Shown: positions 34,518 through 47,765, counted from the first letter of the stretch. The stretch: DNA of 64,000 nucleotides from Actinoplanes italicus (GCF_003001815.1 NZ_PVMZ01000003.1:496001-560000), one strand, 5' to 3'. The notes: generated by a model not told the origin, from the letters alone. A program made the numbers and translations.

Positions 34518-35725
34518 CCATCTCGTCCGGGCGGGCCGCAGGCTCCGGCTCGGCCTACACCGGATGGGCTCCGGGGCCCCTGCCCGGTGACGGGCTGCCG
34601 GCGGAGGCGTTCCGCCGGGTGGCGCCCGCCTACGGCACGGGGAGTCTGGCCGATCTGCTGCCCAGCGTCTGCGCCGTCCTCGGGGTGCCGGGGTTTGCCG
34701 ACGTGCTCGGTCTCGGCGTTCCACTGGACGGGGTGGACCGGGTCGGGGTGCTGCTGGTGGACGGCCTCGGGGCGTATCAGATACCGCTCGCCGCTCCGTT
34801 CGCGCCGGTGCTGGCCTCGCTCCCGGGCTCGACCCTGACCGCGGGATTCCCGTCCACCACCCCGGTCAGCCTGGTCACCATCGGCACCGGGACGCCGCCG
34901 GGAGCACACGGCGTCCTCGGTTTCACCGTCCAGCGGCCGGACGGGCGGACGCTCAACCACATCCACTGGGGTGACGACCCGGATCCGTACGTCTGGCAGC
35001 CGAGGCCGACCGTCCTGGAGACCGCCGCGGCGGCCGGCGTCGCGGTCACCGTGGTCAGCCGCTCCCTCTACAGGGGCACCGGCCTGAGCGTGGCCGCCAA
35101 CCGGGGCGGCAACTACCACGTGGCCGACGACGGGCCGGCGGTCGCCGAAGGGATGCTGGCCGCCCTGCGTGCCGGGCCCGGCCTGGTCTACGGCTACCAC
35201 CCCGACCTCGACAAGGCCGGCCACGAGGACGGGGTGGGATCCCCCGCCTGGGAGGAGGCGGCCCGCGGGGTCGATCTCATCCTGGACCGGCTCGCCCACG
35301 AACTGCCGCCGGGAGCCGCCGTGCTGGTGATCGCCGACCACGGCCAGCTCAACGTGCCGGTCGAGGACCGCTACGACCTGTCCACCGGCCCGCTGGCCGA
35401 CGGCCTGGACGGCGTGGCCGGCGAACCGCGGTTGCGCTATCTGCACGTCGCCGACGGTGCGGTGGACGATGTGATCGCGACCTGGCGGGAGGTGCTCGGC
35501 CCCGACGCCCGGGTGCTGCGCCGGGACGAGGCGATCGGCGAGGGATGGTACGGCCCGGTACCGCCCGCGCACGCCGGCAGGATCGGTGACGTGGTCGTGT
35601 TCTGCCAGGGCCGGGCGGTCGTGGTCGCCAGCGACCGGGAACCCGGGCGCGCCGCTCAGCTGATCGCCTACCACGGGTCGTTCACGGCGGCCGAGATGAC
35701 CGTACCGTTGTTGATCGTCCGATAA
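34514..35725 (+). CDS. Alkaline phosphatase superfamily protein (nucleotide pyrophosphatase/phosphodiesterase-like)
   Basis: Hydrolase of 403 residues. VLLVDGLGAYQ is the first metal-binding Asp, FPSTTPVSLVTIGTG holds the Thr nucleophile, YGYHPDLDKAGHEDG a further metal site and VIADHGQLNVP the DHG motif near the end of the domain. These are the type I phosphodiesterase signatures. No signal peptide is evident, so it is probably cytoplasmic. Translationally coupled to the methyltransferase upstream. Substrate unknown. Confidence 0.9.
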   Translation: MTISSGRAAGSGSAYTGWAPGPLPGDGLPAEAFRRVAPAYGTGSLADLLPSVCAVLGVPGFADVLGLGVPLDGVDRVGVLLVDGLGAYQIPLAAPFAPVLASLPGSTLTAGFPSTTPVSLVTIGTGTPPGAHGVLGFTVQRPDGRTLNHIHWGDDPDPYVWQPRPTVLETAAAAGVAVTVVSRSLYRGTGLSVAANRGGNYHVADDGPAVAEGMLAALRAGPGLVYGYHPDLDKAGHEDGVGSPAWEEAARGVDLILDRLAHELPPGAAVLVIADHGQLNVPVEDRYDLSTGPLADGLDGVAGEPRLRYLHVADGAVDDVIATWREVLGPDARVLRRDEAIGEGWYGPVPPAHAGRIGDVVVFCQGRAVVVASDREPGRAAQLIAYHGSFTAAEMTVPLLIVR

Positions 35726-36040
35726 GATCTATTTGCGTCAGTCGATTTACCCGCCTCCCGGCGTCCTCTCTCCGGATCATGTGTTGAGGCAGCTCACGGG
35801 CCGTGATCAGGGCCACATGCTGCGGTGACGGACGCTTTGTGCGGCTGGGTGATCGGTCTTTTGGGACGAACCGATCTTCCGGACACGGAAAATCACCCGC
35901 ACTCGGCGGTCGTCCCGCTTTCCGACCCGCCAAGCCGCTCGTAGACTTGCGTGATAAGGCAGCCGACGGCTGCCCCGCAATGACACCTGCACCACCCCGA
36001 CCCCAGCACGGGGCCGGACATGCGCCCGGGGAGGAATGCC
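35726..36040. other. Intergenic region before the DUF3040 gene
   Basis: About 315 bp without a gene. GATCGGT at 35851-35857 and ACCGATC at 35870-35876 form an inverted repeat around a 12-nt centre. TAGACT at about 35943 is a possible -10 for the DUF3040 gene. Confidence 0.4.
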
Positions 36041-36436
36041 GTGCCGCTCTCGGAGCACGAGCAGCGGCTGTTCGATCAGATCGAGCGGTCGCTTGCCGAG
36101 GACCCCAAGTTCGCCTCGGCTGTGCGGGCCAGCGACCCGCGTTTCCACGCACGGCGCCGGTTCCTCGTCGCCGCGTTCGTGATCATCCTTGGCCTGGCTC
36201 TCCTCGTCTACGGAGCCGTCAGCCAGAACACGCCGCTCGGCGTCGCCGGATTCGTCGTGATGCTCGGATCGGCGGCCTTCGCGATGCAGTCGCGCCGCCG
36301 CACCCAGGCGCCCGACCTGAAATCCGTCGGCGGCACCGCGTCCCGGCGCACCCGCCAGGGCGGCAGCCGCAAGAGCGGCGGCTTCCTCGAACGCCTTGAG
36401 GACCGCTGGCGTCAGCGCCCGGAGGGCCATCGCTGA
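36041..36436 (+). CDS. DUF3040 family membrane protein
   Basis: Small protein of 131 residues. The N-terminal LSEHEQRLFDQIERSLAEDP with the following DPRFHARRR is the DUF3040 signature; two transmembrane segments follow (FLVAAFVIILGLALLVYGA and GVAGFVVMLGSAAFAM) and a basic tail. Widespread in actinobacteria, of unknown function. GTG at 36041 has GGAGG 6-7 nt upstream, which decides the start over the in-frame ATG at 36020. Confidence 0.88.
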   Translation: MPLSEHEQRLFDQIERSLAEDPKFASAVRASDPRFHARRRFLVAAFVIILGLALLVYGAVSQNTPLGVAGFVVMLGSAAFAMQSRRRTQAPDLKSVGGTASRRTRQGGSRKSGGFLERLEDRWRQRPEGHR

Positions 36437-36564
36437 CCCACCCCGAGCCGGCCGACGAAGCCGGCTCCCGACGAACGGCGGCCGCCCCTCGGCCGCCGTC
36501 GTCGTGCGCCCCTGCGCGCCCTGCTGCGAGGGGCGTTCTACCGCTGGTCGGGTTCCTCGGCCCC

Positions 36565-36788
36565 GGTCTCCCGGTCTCCCGGTCTCCCGGTCTCCCGGTC
36601 TCCCGGTCTCCCGGTCTCCCGGTCTCCCGGTCTCCCGGTCTCCCGGTCTCCCGGTCTCCCGGTCTCCCGGTCTCCCGGTCTCCCGGTCTCCCGGTCTCCC
36701 GGTCTCCCGGTCTCCCGGCCTCCCGGCCTCCCGGCCTCCCGGCCTCCCGGCCTCCCGGCCTCCCGGCCTCCCGGCCTCCCGGCCTCCC
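36565..36788. repeat. Octanucleotide microsatellite, two homogeneous blocks
   Basis: Nineteen perfect copies of GGTCTCCC (36565-36716) are followed by nine perfect copies of GGCCTCCC (36717-36788). The blocks differ by one base in every unit. No gene contains the array. Confidence 0.95.
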
Positions 36789-37239
36789 GGCCTGATGATG
36801 TGGGGGTGTGATGGGGCCGCAAGTCACCACGCTGGCGGCCTTGTGGGGATGCGGACGCGGCTCGGCCCTGCGCCAGGCGCTCCGGTGCCCACGGCATGCA
36901 TGGTGACCGGAGTCGGATCGGAACCTGCGGCCCACCGGCACTGCGCCATGGCGACCTCTCGCGGTCAGGGTCTCTGGTCGGCGACGGGCCGGATGGCCGA
37001 TCTTGGTCACCGTCGCCGCCCGCGCCCCACCACGATCTTGAGCGAATCCCCCCAGCACTGACCAGCATCCAAGGTCCACAGCGGCTGCCGGTGTTGGGCA
37101 TTCAATGCCGTCAGGACGGTGAGGGCGGCGCAAGATCTCGGAGCCAAGGCCGGCACGAGATCAGGTAGGGCGAATTTGTGGATCTGGATGCTATTGGCCG
37201 CTCGACTGTTGCCTTTCGGGCGTTGCTACGTCCGTTGCG

Positions 37240-37560
37240 TGGTTACTTGCGTTTATCCGCGCCGCGATCGCGACGCGGACCGTCGTTCTCGACTGCGTGG
37301 TGATCTGCGCCCGTATGTGCGCCGCGGATCGCCACGCGGGTTGTCGCTTCTGGTTGTATGGTGTTCTGCGCCCGTATTTGCGCCGCGGATCGCCACGCGG
37401 GCCGTCGTTCTTGATTGCGCGGTGACCCGCGCCGCGGATCGCCACGCGGGCCGTCGTTCTTGATTGCGCGGTGATCCCGCGCCGCGGATCGCCACGCGGG
37501 CCGTCGTTCTCGATTGCGCGGTGACCCGCGCCCGTATACGCACCGTAGGTCACCGCGCAA
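37240..37560. repeat. About five degenerate 49-61-bp tandem repeats
   Basis: Units contain CGCCGCGGATCGCCACGCGG then CCGTCGTTCTTGATTGCGCG. Copies at about 37297-37540 are the best kept, with an insertion of CCGTATNTG in some. No gene is supported between 36437 and 37817. Confidence 0.8.
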
Positions 37561-37770
37561 CCGGGAGGCGGACCTCTACGTCTTGGACCCGGCGTGCGGG
37601 TGCTGGGCGTCGGCTCGGGTGCTGCGCTGGTGGGTTTTGAGGCGCTGCCCAAGAAGCGGCCGCCCGGGTCGCGGTCCTGAACGATCGCGCCAGTCAGGTG
37701 TCGGCGCGGCAGGTAGCGGTGTGGCACGGGGCTGTTCGGAGGCTTGTCGGCTGGGTGGTGTGAGGGGAAA

Positions 37771-37804
37771 CGAAAGGCGCCGCCCCGGAGGACGGCGCCT
37801 TTCG
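37771..37804. terminator. Hairpin terminator of the transglutaminase operon
   Basis: CGAAAGGCGCCG at 37771-37782 pairs perfectly with CGGCGCCTTTCG at 37793-37804 around a 10-nt loop, 14 bp after the stop at 37818. Confidence 0.75.
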
Positions 37805-37817
37805 TGGTCGGACCGGC

Positions 37818-40262
37818 TCAGCGGGAACGGGACAGGAGCCGGCGTGGGTTGAAGCGGGTCAGGGACTCGCGGATCCCGGTCAGGCGTTCCGCTGTACGGG
37901 TGGACCACTCGGCCAGGCCCAACCGCCAGCTGAGAAGCACCGATGGTGGCAGCAGCGCGGCGCGGAGCCTGGTCCGGGCGGAGGCCGCCGCGGACATTCC
38001 GGAACGGATCCGGCGCAGCGCGGCGGTCAGTTCGGCGCCCTGCAGGGGCGTGCGGGCGTAGCGGGCACGCTCCTCGGCCGTACCCAGCAGGGTCGCGGCG
38101 TCGGCCGGCTCGCCGTCGAGAGACAGGTCACGGATCAGGCGCTGGGTGGTGATCCGTGGTGTCTCGGTCGGGTCCACCGGGACTCGGAAGTCGATCATCG
38201 AGTCGATCAGTTCGTCCCAGGCGGCGTGTGCGTCCTCCCGGGCCTGGCCGGACTCGGCGGTGACGGTGAGGTCGGTGGCGCCCTCGGCGGCCAGGACGGT
38301 TGGTGCGGCCGGTGCCGTCGCGGCGTGCCTGCGTTTGCGGACCAGCACCCGGCGCAGGGCCGGGATCAGCAGCAACGCGAGGATCAGGGCGACTCCAGCG
38401 GCGATCCACAGGGCCGTCCAGTCGGTCTGCTCGGTGACCGTGCCGGTGTCGGCGTCGGGGCCGCCGTCGGCGTTCGCGCGGTTCTCCCCGTTGGCCGCGC
38501 CCGGGTCGGCCGACGAGTCCGGGCCCGGCTCGCCGGTGTCCGCGGAGGCGGAGGCGGTCGGGGCGGGACGGTCGACGTCGGGCGCCCAGTTCGACGCTCC
38601 TCGGGCGGAGCCGGTCACCCCGGTGCTCGGGGTGGCGTCGAACGGCACCCAGCCGAAGCCCTGGAAGTAGACCTCGGTCCAGGCGTGGGCGTTGCGGTTG
38701 GTGATCGAGTACGTGCCCGGCCCGGTCTGGGACCCGCGGGTGAAGCCGAACGCCACCCGTGCCGGGACGCCGGCCGCCCGGACCATCCACGCCATCGCCG
38801 CCGCGTACTGCTGGCAGTATCCGGCCTTGTTGGTCAGGAACTCGGCGATCTCCGACGCTTTCCCGGTGGTCGTGGCGGACAGGCTGTAGCGGAAACCGTT
38901 GTCCTTGGAGAACCAGTTGTAGATCGCCCGGACCTTGTCGTAATCGCTGCTCTTGCCGGTGATCAGCCGCTTGACCGTGGCGTCGACGGTGGCGTCGCCG
39001 GGGGTCGCGGTGTAGGCGGCCCGCAGCGGGTCGTCCGCGGGCAGCGGCGCGGCCTGCTGAAGCAGCCTCGGGCTGTACTTCGCCCGCATGTACGTGAAGG
39101 TGTACTTCTGATCGCGCGTGGTGAACCGGTTCGAGTAGAGGACCTGCTGCTTCTCGTCGTACGCCCACGGGCCCTCGAGCCCGTCGACCACGGTCGGGTA
39201 CGTGTACACCGGCGCCATGTTCTGCTGGAGGTCCTTGGTGATCTCCAACTCGGCGCGGTACTCGGTGTAGTCGGCGTTCCGGGTGGCCGCCGCCCGCCGT
39301 GGGTCGGGCAGCCCGAGCGCCAGCGCGCGGCCCCGGGGCGCCTCGTGGCCGAAGCCGTTCTCGGTCAGCACGTCGGCGATCGCGAACCGCAGGTAGAACG
39401 GCTCAGGCTCGTCGGTGGTGACCTTGAGCAGGGGCACCGTGGCATTCTGGTTGAGCTGGCCGCTGAGCGAGGCGAACAGGTTGATCCGCCCGGTGCCGGT
39501 GCCCGAATTGCCGCCCGGCCCGCTGTTGCTCTGGGTGAGCTGGGTGAGCAGACCGCCGGTCACCGTCGGCACGCCGAGCGGGACCACCACCGCGACCAGC
39601 ACGCCGACCACGCCGATCCGGCGGCCGGCCGCTGCCAGCGGGGAGGGTTCCCAGACGTCCACGTCGCGGCCGTCTCCGGTGAACCGGCGCCCGAAGCGCC
39701 GCACCCGGTCGACGTTGTCGGCGACGAGCAGCCACAGGAAGCCCGCGGCGCCGATCACGAACGGGATCGCCGGGACGCTGTCCAGGTAGACCGCGACCGG
39801 GATCGAGTAGATCGCCAGCATCGGCAGACCGGCCAGCGCCGGCCGGCGGAACACCGCGGTGAGCAGGTCGACCACGATGACGACCGAGCCGACACCGAGG
39901 ACCGCCACGAAGAGCAGGCCGTCCCGGTCGGGTACGGGCACGCCGTACGACCGGGTGTCCTCACCGGCCTGCCGGACCAGATCCGCGAAGTGCGAGAGCG
40001 TGTCCGGCGTCGGGATGATGATCTCTTTACCGCTGGGGAAGAGCCAGGTCAGCGCCAGGACCAGGGCCAGAGTCATGCTCAGGGCCTGCGCCCACGTGGG
40101 GAACCGGAAGGTCCGGGTGGCCATTGCGGCGCCCTCGATCAGGGCCACGGTCAGAACGCACTGCGCGATCCAGGTCCAGGACTCGAAGATCGCCGACAGC
40201 GGCGCGGCGGCCAGGAGGGTGGCCGCGGCGGCCACCAGGCCGAGACGGCGGCGGCCGGTCAT
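37818..40262 (-). CDS. Membrane protein with DUF3488 and transglutaminase-like domains
   Basis: Protein of 814 residues. Six or so transmembrane helices fill the N-terminal 220 residues (DUF3488), then an extracytoplasmic transglutaminase-like domain with a catalytic Cys near residue 483 (AGYCQQYAAAMAWMVRAAG), His near 524 (NRNAHAWTEVYF) and Asp in WVPFDATP, then an Asp/Ala/Gly linker and one more membrane helix (ALWIAAGVALILALLLIPAL). The cytoplasmic tail contains DUF4129-like sequence. Third gene of a MoxR-DUF58-transglutaminase operon, whose proteins are thought to assemble or process envelope proteins. ATG overlaps the DUF58 stop by ATGA. Confidence 0.92.
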   Translation of the reverse strand: MTGRRRLGLVAAAATLLAAAPLSAIFESWTWIAQCVLTVALIEGAAMATRTFRFPTWAQALSMTLALVLALTWLFPSGKEIIIPTPDTLSHFADLVRQAGEDTRSYGVPVPDRDGLLFVAVLGVGSVVIVVDLLTAVFRRPALAGLPMLAIYSIPVAVYLDSVPAIPFVIGAAGFLWLLVADNVDRVRRFGRRFTGDGRDVDVWEPSPLAAAGRRIGVVGVLVAVVVPLGVPTVTGGLLTQLTQSNSGPGGNSGTGTGRINLFASLSGQLNQNATVPLLKVTTDEPEPFYLRFAIADVLTENGFGHEAPRGRALALGLPDPRRAAATRNADYTEYRAELEITKDLQQNMAPVYTYPTVVDGLEGPWAYDEKQQVLYSNRFTTRDQKYTFTYMRAKYSPRLLQQAAPLPADDPLRAAYTATPGDATVDATVKRLITGKSSDYDKVRAIYNWFSKDNGFRYSLSATTTGKASEIAEFLTNKAGYCQQYAAAMAWMVRAAGVPARVAFGFTRGSQTGPGTYSITNRNAHAWTEVYFQGFGWVPFDATPSTGVTGSARGASNWAPDVDRPAPTASASADTGEPGPDSSADPGAANGENRANADGGPDADTGTVTEQTDWTALWIAAGVALILALLLIPALRRVLVRKRRHAATAPAAPTVLAAEGATDLTVTAESGQAREDAHAAWDELIDSMIDFRVPVDPTETPRITTQRLIRDLSLDGEPADAATLLGTAEERARYARTPLQGAELTAALRRIRSGMSAAASARTRLRAALLPPSVLLSWRLGLAEWSTRTAERLTGIRESLTRFNPRRLLSRSR

Positions 40263-41553
40263 CGGATCACCCCGCTGACGGTCTCCGCCATCGCGGCGCG
40301 GTAGGCGAAACCCTGCGATCCACGGGCCACGCTGGGCCAGAGTGCCGCGAGTGTCTCGCCGTGCGACACCGGCACCGACCGCCAGCCCGCCCGGACCAGG
40401 GCGAGGGCAGCGGCCGCGTGCTCGCGTTCGGCTTCGGTGCCGGACGACGCCGGTGCCCAGGTGCCGGTGTCGATGGCGAAGCCGATGCAGGTCGCGCCGT
40501 TGCCGCGCAGACCGCTGAGCATCTCCGCCTCGGCCACCGTGAGGGCCCCGAACAGGCCGATCACCAGGCCGCCGTCGTTACGCCGCCGGACGTGCTCGAT
40601 GAGCACCGAGACGTCACTGTCCTGGTCGGCCTTCACGTCCGCCAGGGTGTCCAGGATCAGGCCCTCGCCGCCGCCCTCGGAGGCGTCGATGTCGGTGCCC
40701 GAGCCGGTCACCATGCGAACCTTGTAACCCGACTCGCGCAGGTGGACCGCGATGCTGGCGGCCGCCGAGACGGCCCACTCGAAGCTGGCGGTCGGCCCCT
40801 CGCCGCGGTGGGCGTAGGACCGGGTGTCGAGCACGACCGTGGCCCGGCTCTCCCAGGGCTGCTCCTCGCGGCGCACCATCAGCTCACCGGTCCGGGCAGT
40901 CGAGCGCCAGTGCACCCGGCGCAGGTCGTCGCCGCGGCGGTACTCGCGGGTGGCCGCGTCGTCCTCGCCGTGCACCGCCACCGACCGCGCCCGGCTCTCG
41001 CCGGTGCCGGCGTACTCCCCGGCCAGACGCACCCGCGGCAGCGGGAACACCTGCGGAATCACGGTCAGCCGGTCCACGCTCGGGAAGGAGCGGGTCAGCT
41101 CGCACAGCCCGAACGGGTCGGTGAGCCGGACCATCAGCGGGCCGATCGGGTAGCGCCCGCGGACGTCGGCGCGCACCGTGTACGCCACCGAGCTGGCCTG
41201 GTGGGCTCCGAGCCGCTCCAGTACGACCCGGGGACGGCTGCCCAGCGCATACGGCAGACGGTCCTCCAGGAGCATCGTGCCGGTGGGCAGCCGGGACAGG
41301 TTCTGCAGGCGCAGGATGACCCGCGCGCTGGATCCGACCGGTGCCCGGCCCGGCTCCAGCGAGCGGGTGCACGCCAGCTTGTAGCGGCTCCGGCCGACAT
41401 ACCAGGCGGCCAGCAGCGGGAGGACGGCCAGTAGAACCGCCACCCGTAGCAGGTCGCTCTCGCCGAGGATGAGCGCGGAGACCGCGGCGGCGACCGCCGC
41501 GGCCAGGAACGAGCGGCCGCGCGTGGTGAGTCCCCGCAGCGCCTCCCGCATGC

Positions 41554-41557
<4 letters not shown>
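40259..41557 (-). CDS. DUF58 family protein
   Basis: Protein of 432 residues. Two hydrophobic segments near residues 16-50 anchor it, and the DUF58 core is marked by GEDDAATREYRRGDDLRRVHW and STARTGELMVRREEQPWESR. A degenerate VWA-like fold follows. GTG at 41557 overlaps the moxR stop by GTGA; an ATG two codons later is an alternative. DUF58 proteins act with MoxR ATPases and transglutaminase proteins, as encoded here on either side. Confidence 0.92.
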
Positions 41558-42588
<1,031 letters not shown>

Positions 42589-42613
42589 GGGCCTCCTCCA
42601 TAACGTGTCTACC

Positions 42614-42642
42614 CCCGTAGGGCGGAGATCACCCACCGTCAA
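42614..42642 (-). promoter_or_regulatory. Probable promoter of the moxR operon
   Basis: On the minus strand TTGACG (42642-42637), a 17-nt spacer and TACGGG (42619-42614). The -10 lacks the final T of the consensus. Confidence 0.4.
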
Positions 42643-42859
42643 GGGCACCGTAAGGTCGCGGGCGCCCAGCGGCCGTGGGCCTCCGGCGCTCGCCACCCGT
42701 CCCCACAGGTTAGCCCCGTCCGCGCGCAACGCCGAAAGGCCTGATGAGGGGGGATTCGGACGAACGTGACCTTCCGCCATCCCAGGCCGGTCGCCTGTGG
42801 ACAGCCGGGAGTATGTCACGCGCCCGCCATACCGGTCGCCGTCCGTGACGGACGAGGAG

Positions 42860-42871
42860 TACCATGCACGC
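42860..42871 (+). promoter_or_regulatory. -10 element of the leuS leader transcript
   Basis: TACCAT at 42860-42865 lies 6 nt before the ATG of the leader peptide, the same spacing as other leaderless starts in the window. Confidence 0.5.
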
Positions 42872-42910
42872 ATGGCTCGGTTCGTTCTGCTCCTTAGCCG
42901 GCCGTGCTGA
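42872..42910 (+). CDS. Leucine-rich leader peptide of leuS
   Basis: Twelve-codon peptide MARFVLLLSRPC with three consecutive leucine codons (CTG CTC CTT at 42887-42895). It ends in TGA inside the left arm of the following hairpin. The layout, a short peptide rich in the cognate amino acid, alternative hairpins, a terminator and the synthetase gene, is that of a classical ribosome-stalling attenuator: low charged tRNA-Leu would stall the ribosome and allow leuS readthrough. No Shine-Dalgarno at proper distance; probably leaderless. Confidence 0.6.
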   Translation: MARFVLLLSRPC

Positions 42911-42967
42911 TCCGCTGACCGATCGCGGACCAGGCACGGCAACCCCTCCTGTGCGAGGGGCTTTTTT
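42901..42967 (+). terminator. Attenuator hairpins upstream of leuS
   Basis: GCCGTGC (42901-42907) pairs with GCACGGC (42934-42940), enclosing a TCCGC/GCGGA stem. Next, CCCCTC (42943-42948) pairs with GAGGGG (42955-42960) and is followed by C and six T, an intrinsic terminator 40 bp before leuS. GCAC (42934-42937) can instead pair with GTGC (42951-42954), which would break the terminator. Confidence 0.7.
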
Positions 42968-43007
42968 GTGCCCTTCGGAGCCTCCCGATCATTGAAGACG
43001 AGACGAG

Positions 43008-45815
<2,808 letters not shown>

Positions 45816-45827
45816 CCACGTATTGGT

Positions 45828-45859
45828 ACGGCCCGCTCTCGAGTCCGGGGGCGGGCCGT
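45828..45859 (+). terminator. Hairpin after leuS
   Basis: ACGGCCCGC (45828-45836) pairs perfectly with GCGGGCCGT (45851-45859) around a 14-nt loop. It has no T-tract and sits 20 nt before aroA. Confidence 0.6.
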
Positions 45860-45879
45860 TCACCTGCTTGGATGGGGGC

Positions 45880-47139
45880 ATGCCTGACGTGCTGTCCGTC
45901 GAACCGCTCACCGCACCCGTCGACGCGACCGTCCGGCCACCAGGCTCCAAGAGCATCACCAACCGGGCGCTGCTCTGCGCCGCCCTCGCCCCCGGCACCT
46001 CCACGCTGACCGGCGCGCTCTTCGCCGACGACACCCGCGCCATGATGGGTGCGATCGCCGCGCTCGGCGCGACCGTCGCCCTCGACGAGGAACACCACAC
46101 CGTCACGGTCACCGGCATCGACCCGGCCGTCACCGGTGGCGCCGGCACGATCGACGCCCGTCAGTCCGGCACCACCTCACGGTTCCTCCTGCCCGCGGCC
46201 GCGCTGCTCGCCGGGCGGACCGTCGTGGACGGCACCGAGCAGCTGCGGGCGCGGCCGTTCGGGCCGGTCCTCGACGCGCTGCGGCAGATCGGTGCCGAGG
46301 TGGAGGAACTCGGTGCGCCCGGCTTCCTGCCCGCGGCCGTGCACGGTCCCGCGCACGGCGGTCCGGTCCAGGTCAGCGGCCACATCTCCAGCCAGTTCCT
46401 CTCCGGACTCCTGATGGCCGGTCCGCTGATGGCACGCGGCCTCGACGTCTCGCTCACGTCGCCGCTGGTCTCGGTGCCCTATGTGGAGATGACCAAGGCG
46501 GTCATGGCGGCCTTCGGGGTGACCGTCGACGGCCTCACCGTCGCGTCCGGCGGCTACCGGGCCACCGGCTACGCGATCGAGCCGGACGCCAGCGCGGCGT
46601 CCTACTTCCTCGGTGCGGCGGCCATCACCGGCGGCAGGGTCACGGTCTCCGGTCTGGGCACCGAGAGCCTTCAAGGGGATGTACGGTTCGCCGACGTCCT
46701 GGAACGGATGGGTGCCTCGGTGACCCGCACCGCGGACTCGCTGACCGTCCGTGGCACCGGCAGCCTCCAGGGAGTCGACGTCGACATGGCCGACATCTCG
46801 GATACCGCGCAGACGCTGGCCGCGGTGGCCGTCTTCGCCGACTCGCCGACCCGGGTCCGCGGCATCGGCTTCATCCGCGGCAAGGAGACCGACCGGGTCG
46901 GCGCCGTCGTCACCGAGTTGCGCAGGGCCGGCATCGACGCGGTCGAGGACGCCGACGGCTTCACGATCCACCCGGGCGGGCCGAGGCCGACCCGGTTCGC
47001 CACCTACGAGGACCACCGGATGGCGATGAGCCTGTCCCTGATCGGTCTGCGCGCCCCCGGCATCGAGATCGTCGACCCGGGCTGTGTGGCGAAGACCTAC
47101 CCCGCCTACTTCACCGACCTGGCGGCACTCACCCGCTGA
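45880..47139 (+). CDS. aroA: 3-phosphoshikimate 1-carboxyvinyltransferase (EPSP synthase)
   Basis: Shikimate pathway enzyme of 419 residues that joins phosphoenolpyruvate to shikimate 3-phosphate. PPGSKSITNRALL with Lys24, Ser25 and Arg29 is the substrate site; GTTSRFLLPAAA carries the phosphate-binding segment, and IRGKETDR and YEDHRMAMS are the C-terminal signatures. ATG at 45880 has GGGGG just upstream and gives the normal length; the frame is open further upstream into the leuS terminator. Confidence 0.95.
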   Translation: MPDVLSVEPLTAPVDATVRPPGSKSITNRALLCAALAPGTSTLTGALFADDTRAMMGAIAALGATVALDEEHHTVTVTGIDPAVTGGAGTIDARQSGTTSRFLLPAAALLAGRTVVDGTEQLRARPFGPVLDALRQIGAEVEELGAPGFLPAAVHGPAHGGPVQVSGHISSQFLSGLLMAGPLMARGLDVSLTSPLVSVPYVEMTKAVMAAFGVTVDGLTVASGGYRATGYAIEPDASAASYFLGAAAITGGRVTVSGLGTESLQGDVRFADVLERMGASVTRTADSLTVRGTGSLQGVDVDMADISDTAQTLAAVAVFADSPTRVRGIGFIRGKETDRVGAVVTELRRAGIDAVEDADGFTIHPGGPRPTRFATYEDHRMAMSLSLIGLRAPGIEIVDPGCVAKTYPAYFTDLAALTR

Positions 47140-47174
47140 CCCCGCGCCGCCTTACCCGACGCCCTACGCCCAGC

Positions 47175-47237
47175 CCCGCCCGCCGACCTGTCTGGCCCGC
47201 CCGCCGACCTGTCTGGCCCGCCCGCCGACCTGCCTGG
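47175..47237. repeat. Three tandem 21-bp repeats after aroA
   Basis: CCCGCCCGCCGACCTGTCTGG at 47175, 47196 and 47217, the last with one change. More degenerate GTCTGGCTCGC copies follow to about 47285. Confidence 0.8.
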
Positions 47238-47349
47238 CCCGCCTCCGCCTGTCTGGCTCGCGTCCGCCTGTCTGGCTCGCGCGCCTGCTGCCGCTGCGTG
47301 CCTATCGCCGCTGCGTGCCTGTCGATCCGCAAGGCTGTCAGCCGCGTGG

Positions 47350-47754
47350 CCGCCGCCGCGTGCGAGCTGCCGTTGCCGCGTACCTGCTGCTGGCCTGGTG
47401 GTGCTGCGTGCCTGTCGATCCGCGTGGCCGTCGCTGCGGCCGTGCCTGCTGCCGCGTGTCAGTTGCCGTTTGCCGCGCGCCAGCTGCCGCCGCGTGTCTG
47501 TCGATCCGCGTGGTCGTCGCCCCGCTGTCGTGTGACTGTCGCTGTTGCGCGCCCGCCGCCGCGTGCGAGCTGCCGTTGCCGCGTACCTGCTGCTGGCCTG
47601 GTGGTGCTGCGTGCCTGTCGATCCGCGTGGCCGTCGCTGCGGCCGTGCCTGCTGCCGCGTGTCAGTTGCCGTTGCCGCGCGCCAGCTGCCGCCGCGTGTC
47701 TGTCGATCCGCGTGGTCGTCGCCCCGCTGTCGTGTGACTGTCGCTGTTGCGCGC
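47350..47754. repeat. Near-perfect 203-bp tandem duplication
   Basis: Copy 1 at 47350-47552 and copy 2 at 47553-47754 appear to differ by a single T (GCCGTTTGCC against GCCGTTGCC). Each copy holds two shorter CTGTCGATCCGCGTGG motifs. No gene is supported. Confidence 0.85.
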
Positions 47755-47765
47755 CCGCCGCCGTT

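Noticed and set aside
36565..36788. CRISPR-like appearance of a regular repeat
   Set aside because: Units are 8 bp without spacers and no cas gene is present; the 36-, 40- and 41/42-bp arrays also have no unique spacers.
42864..42995. Alternative leader frame starting at ATG 42864 behind GAGGAG
   Set aside because: It has a ribosome-site-like sequence but no Leu cluster and would run through the terminator; the 42872 frame fits an attenuator better. Both remain unproven.
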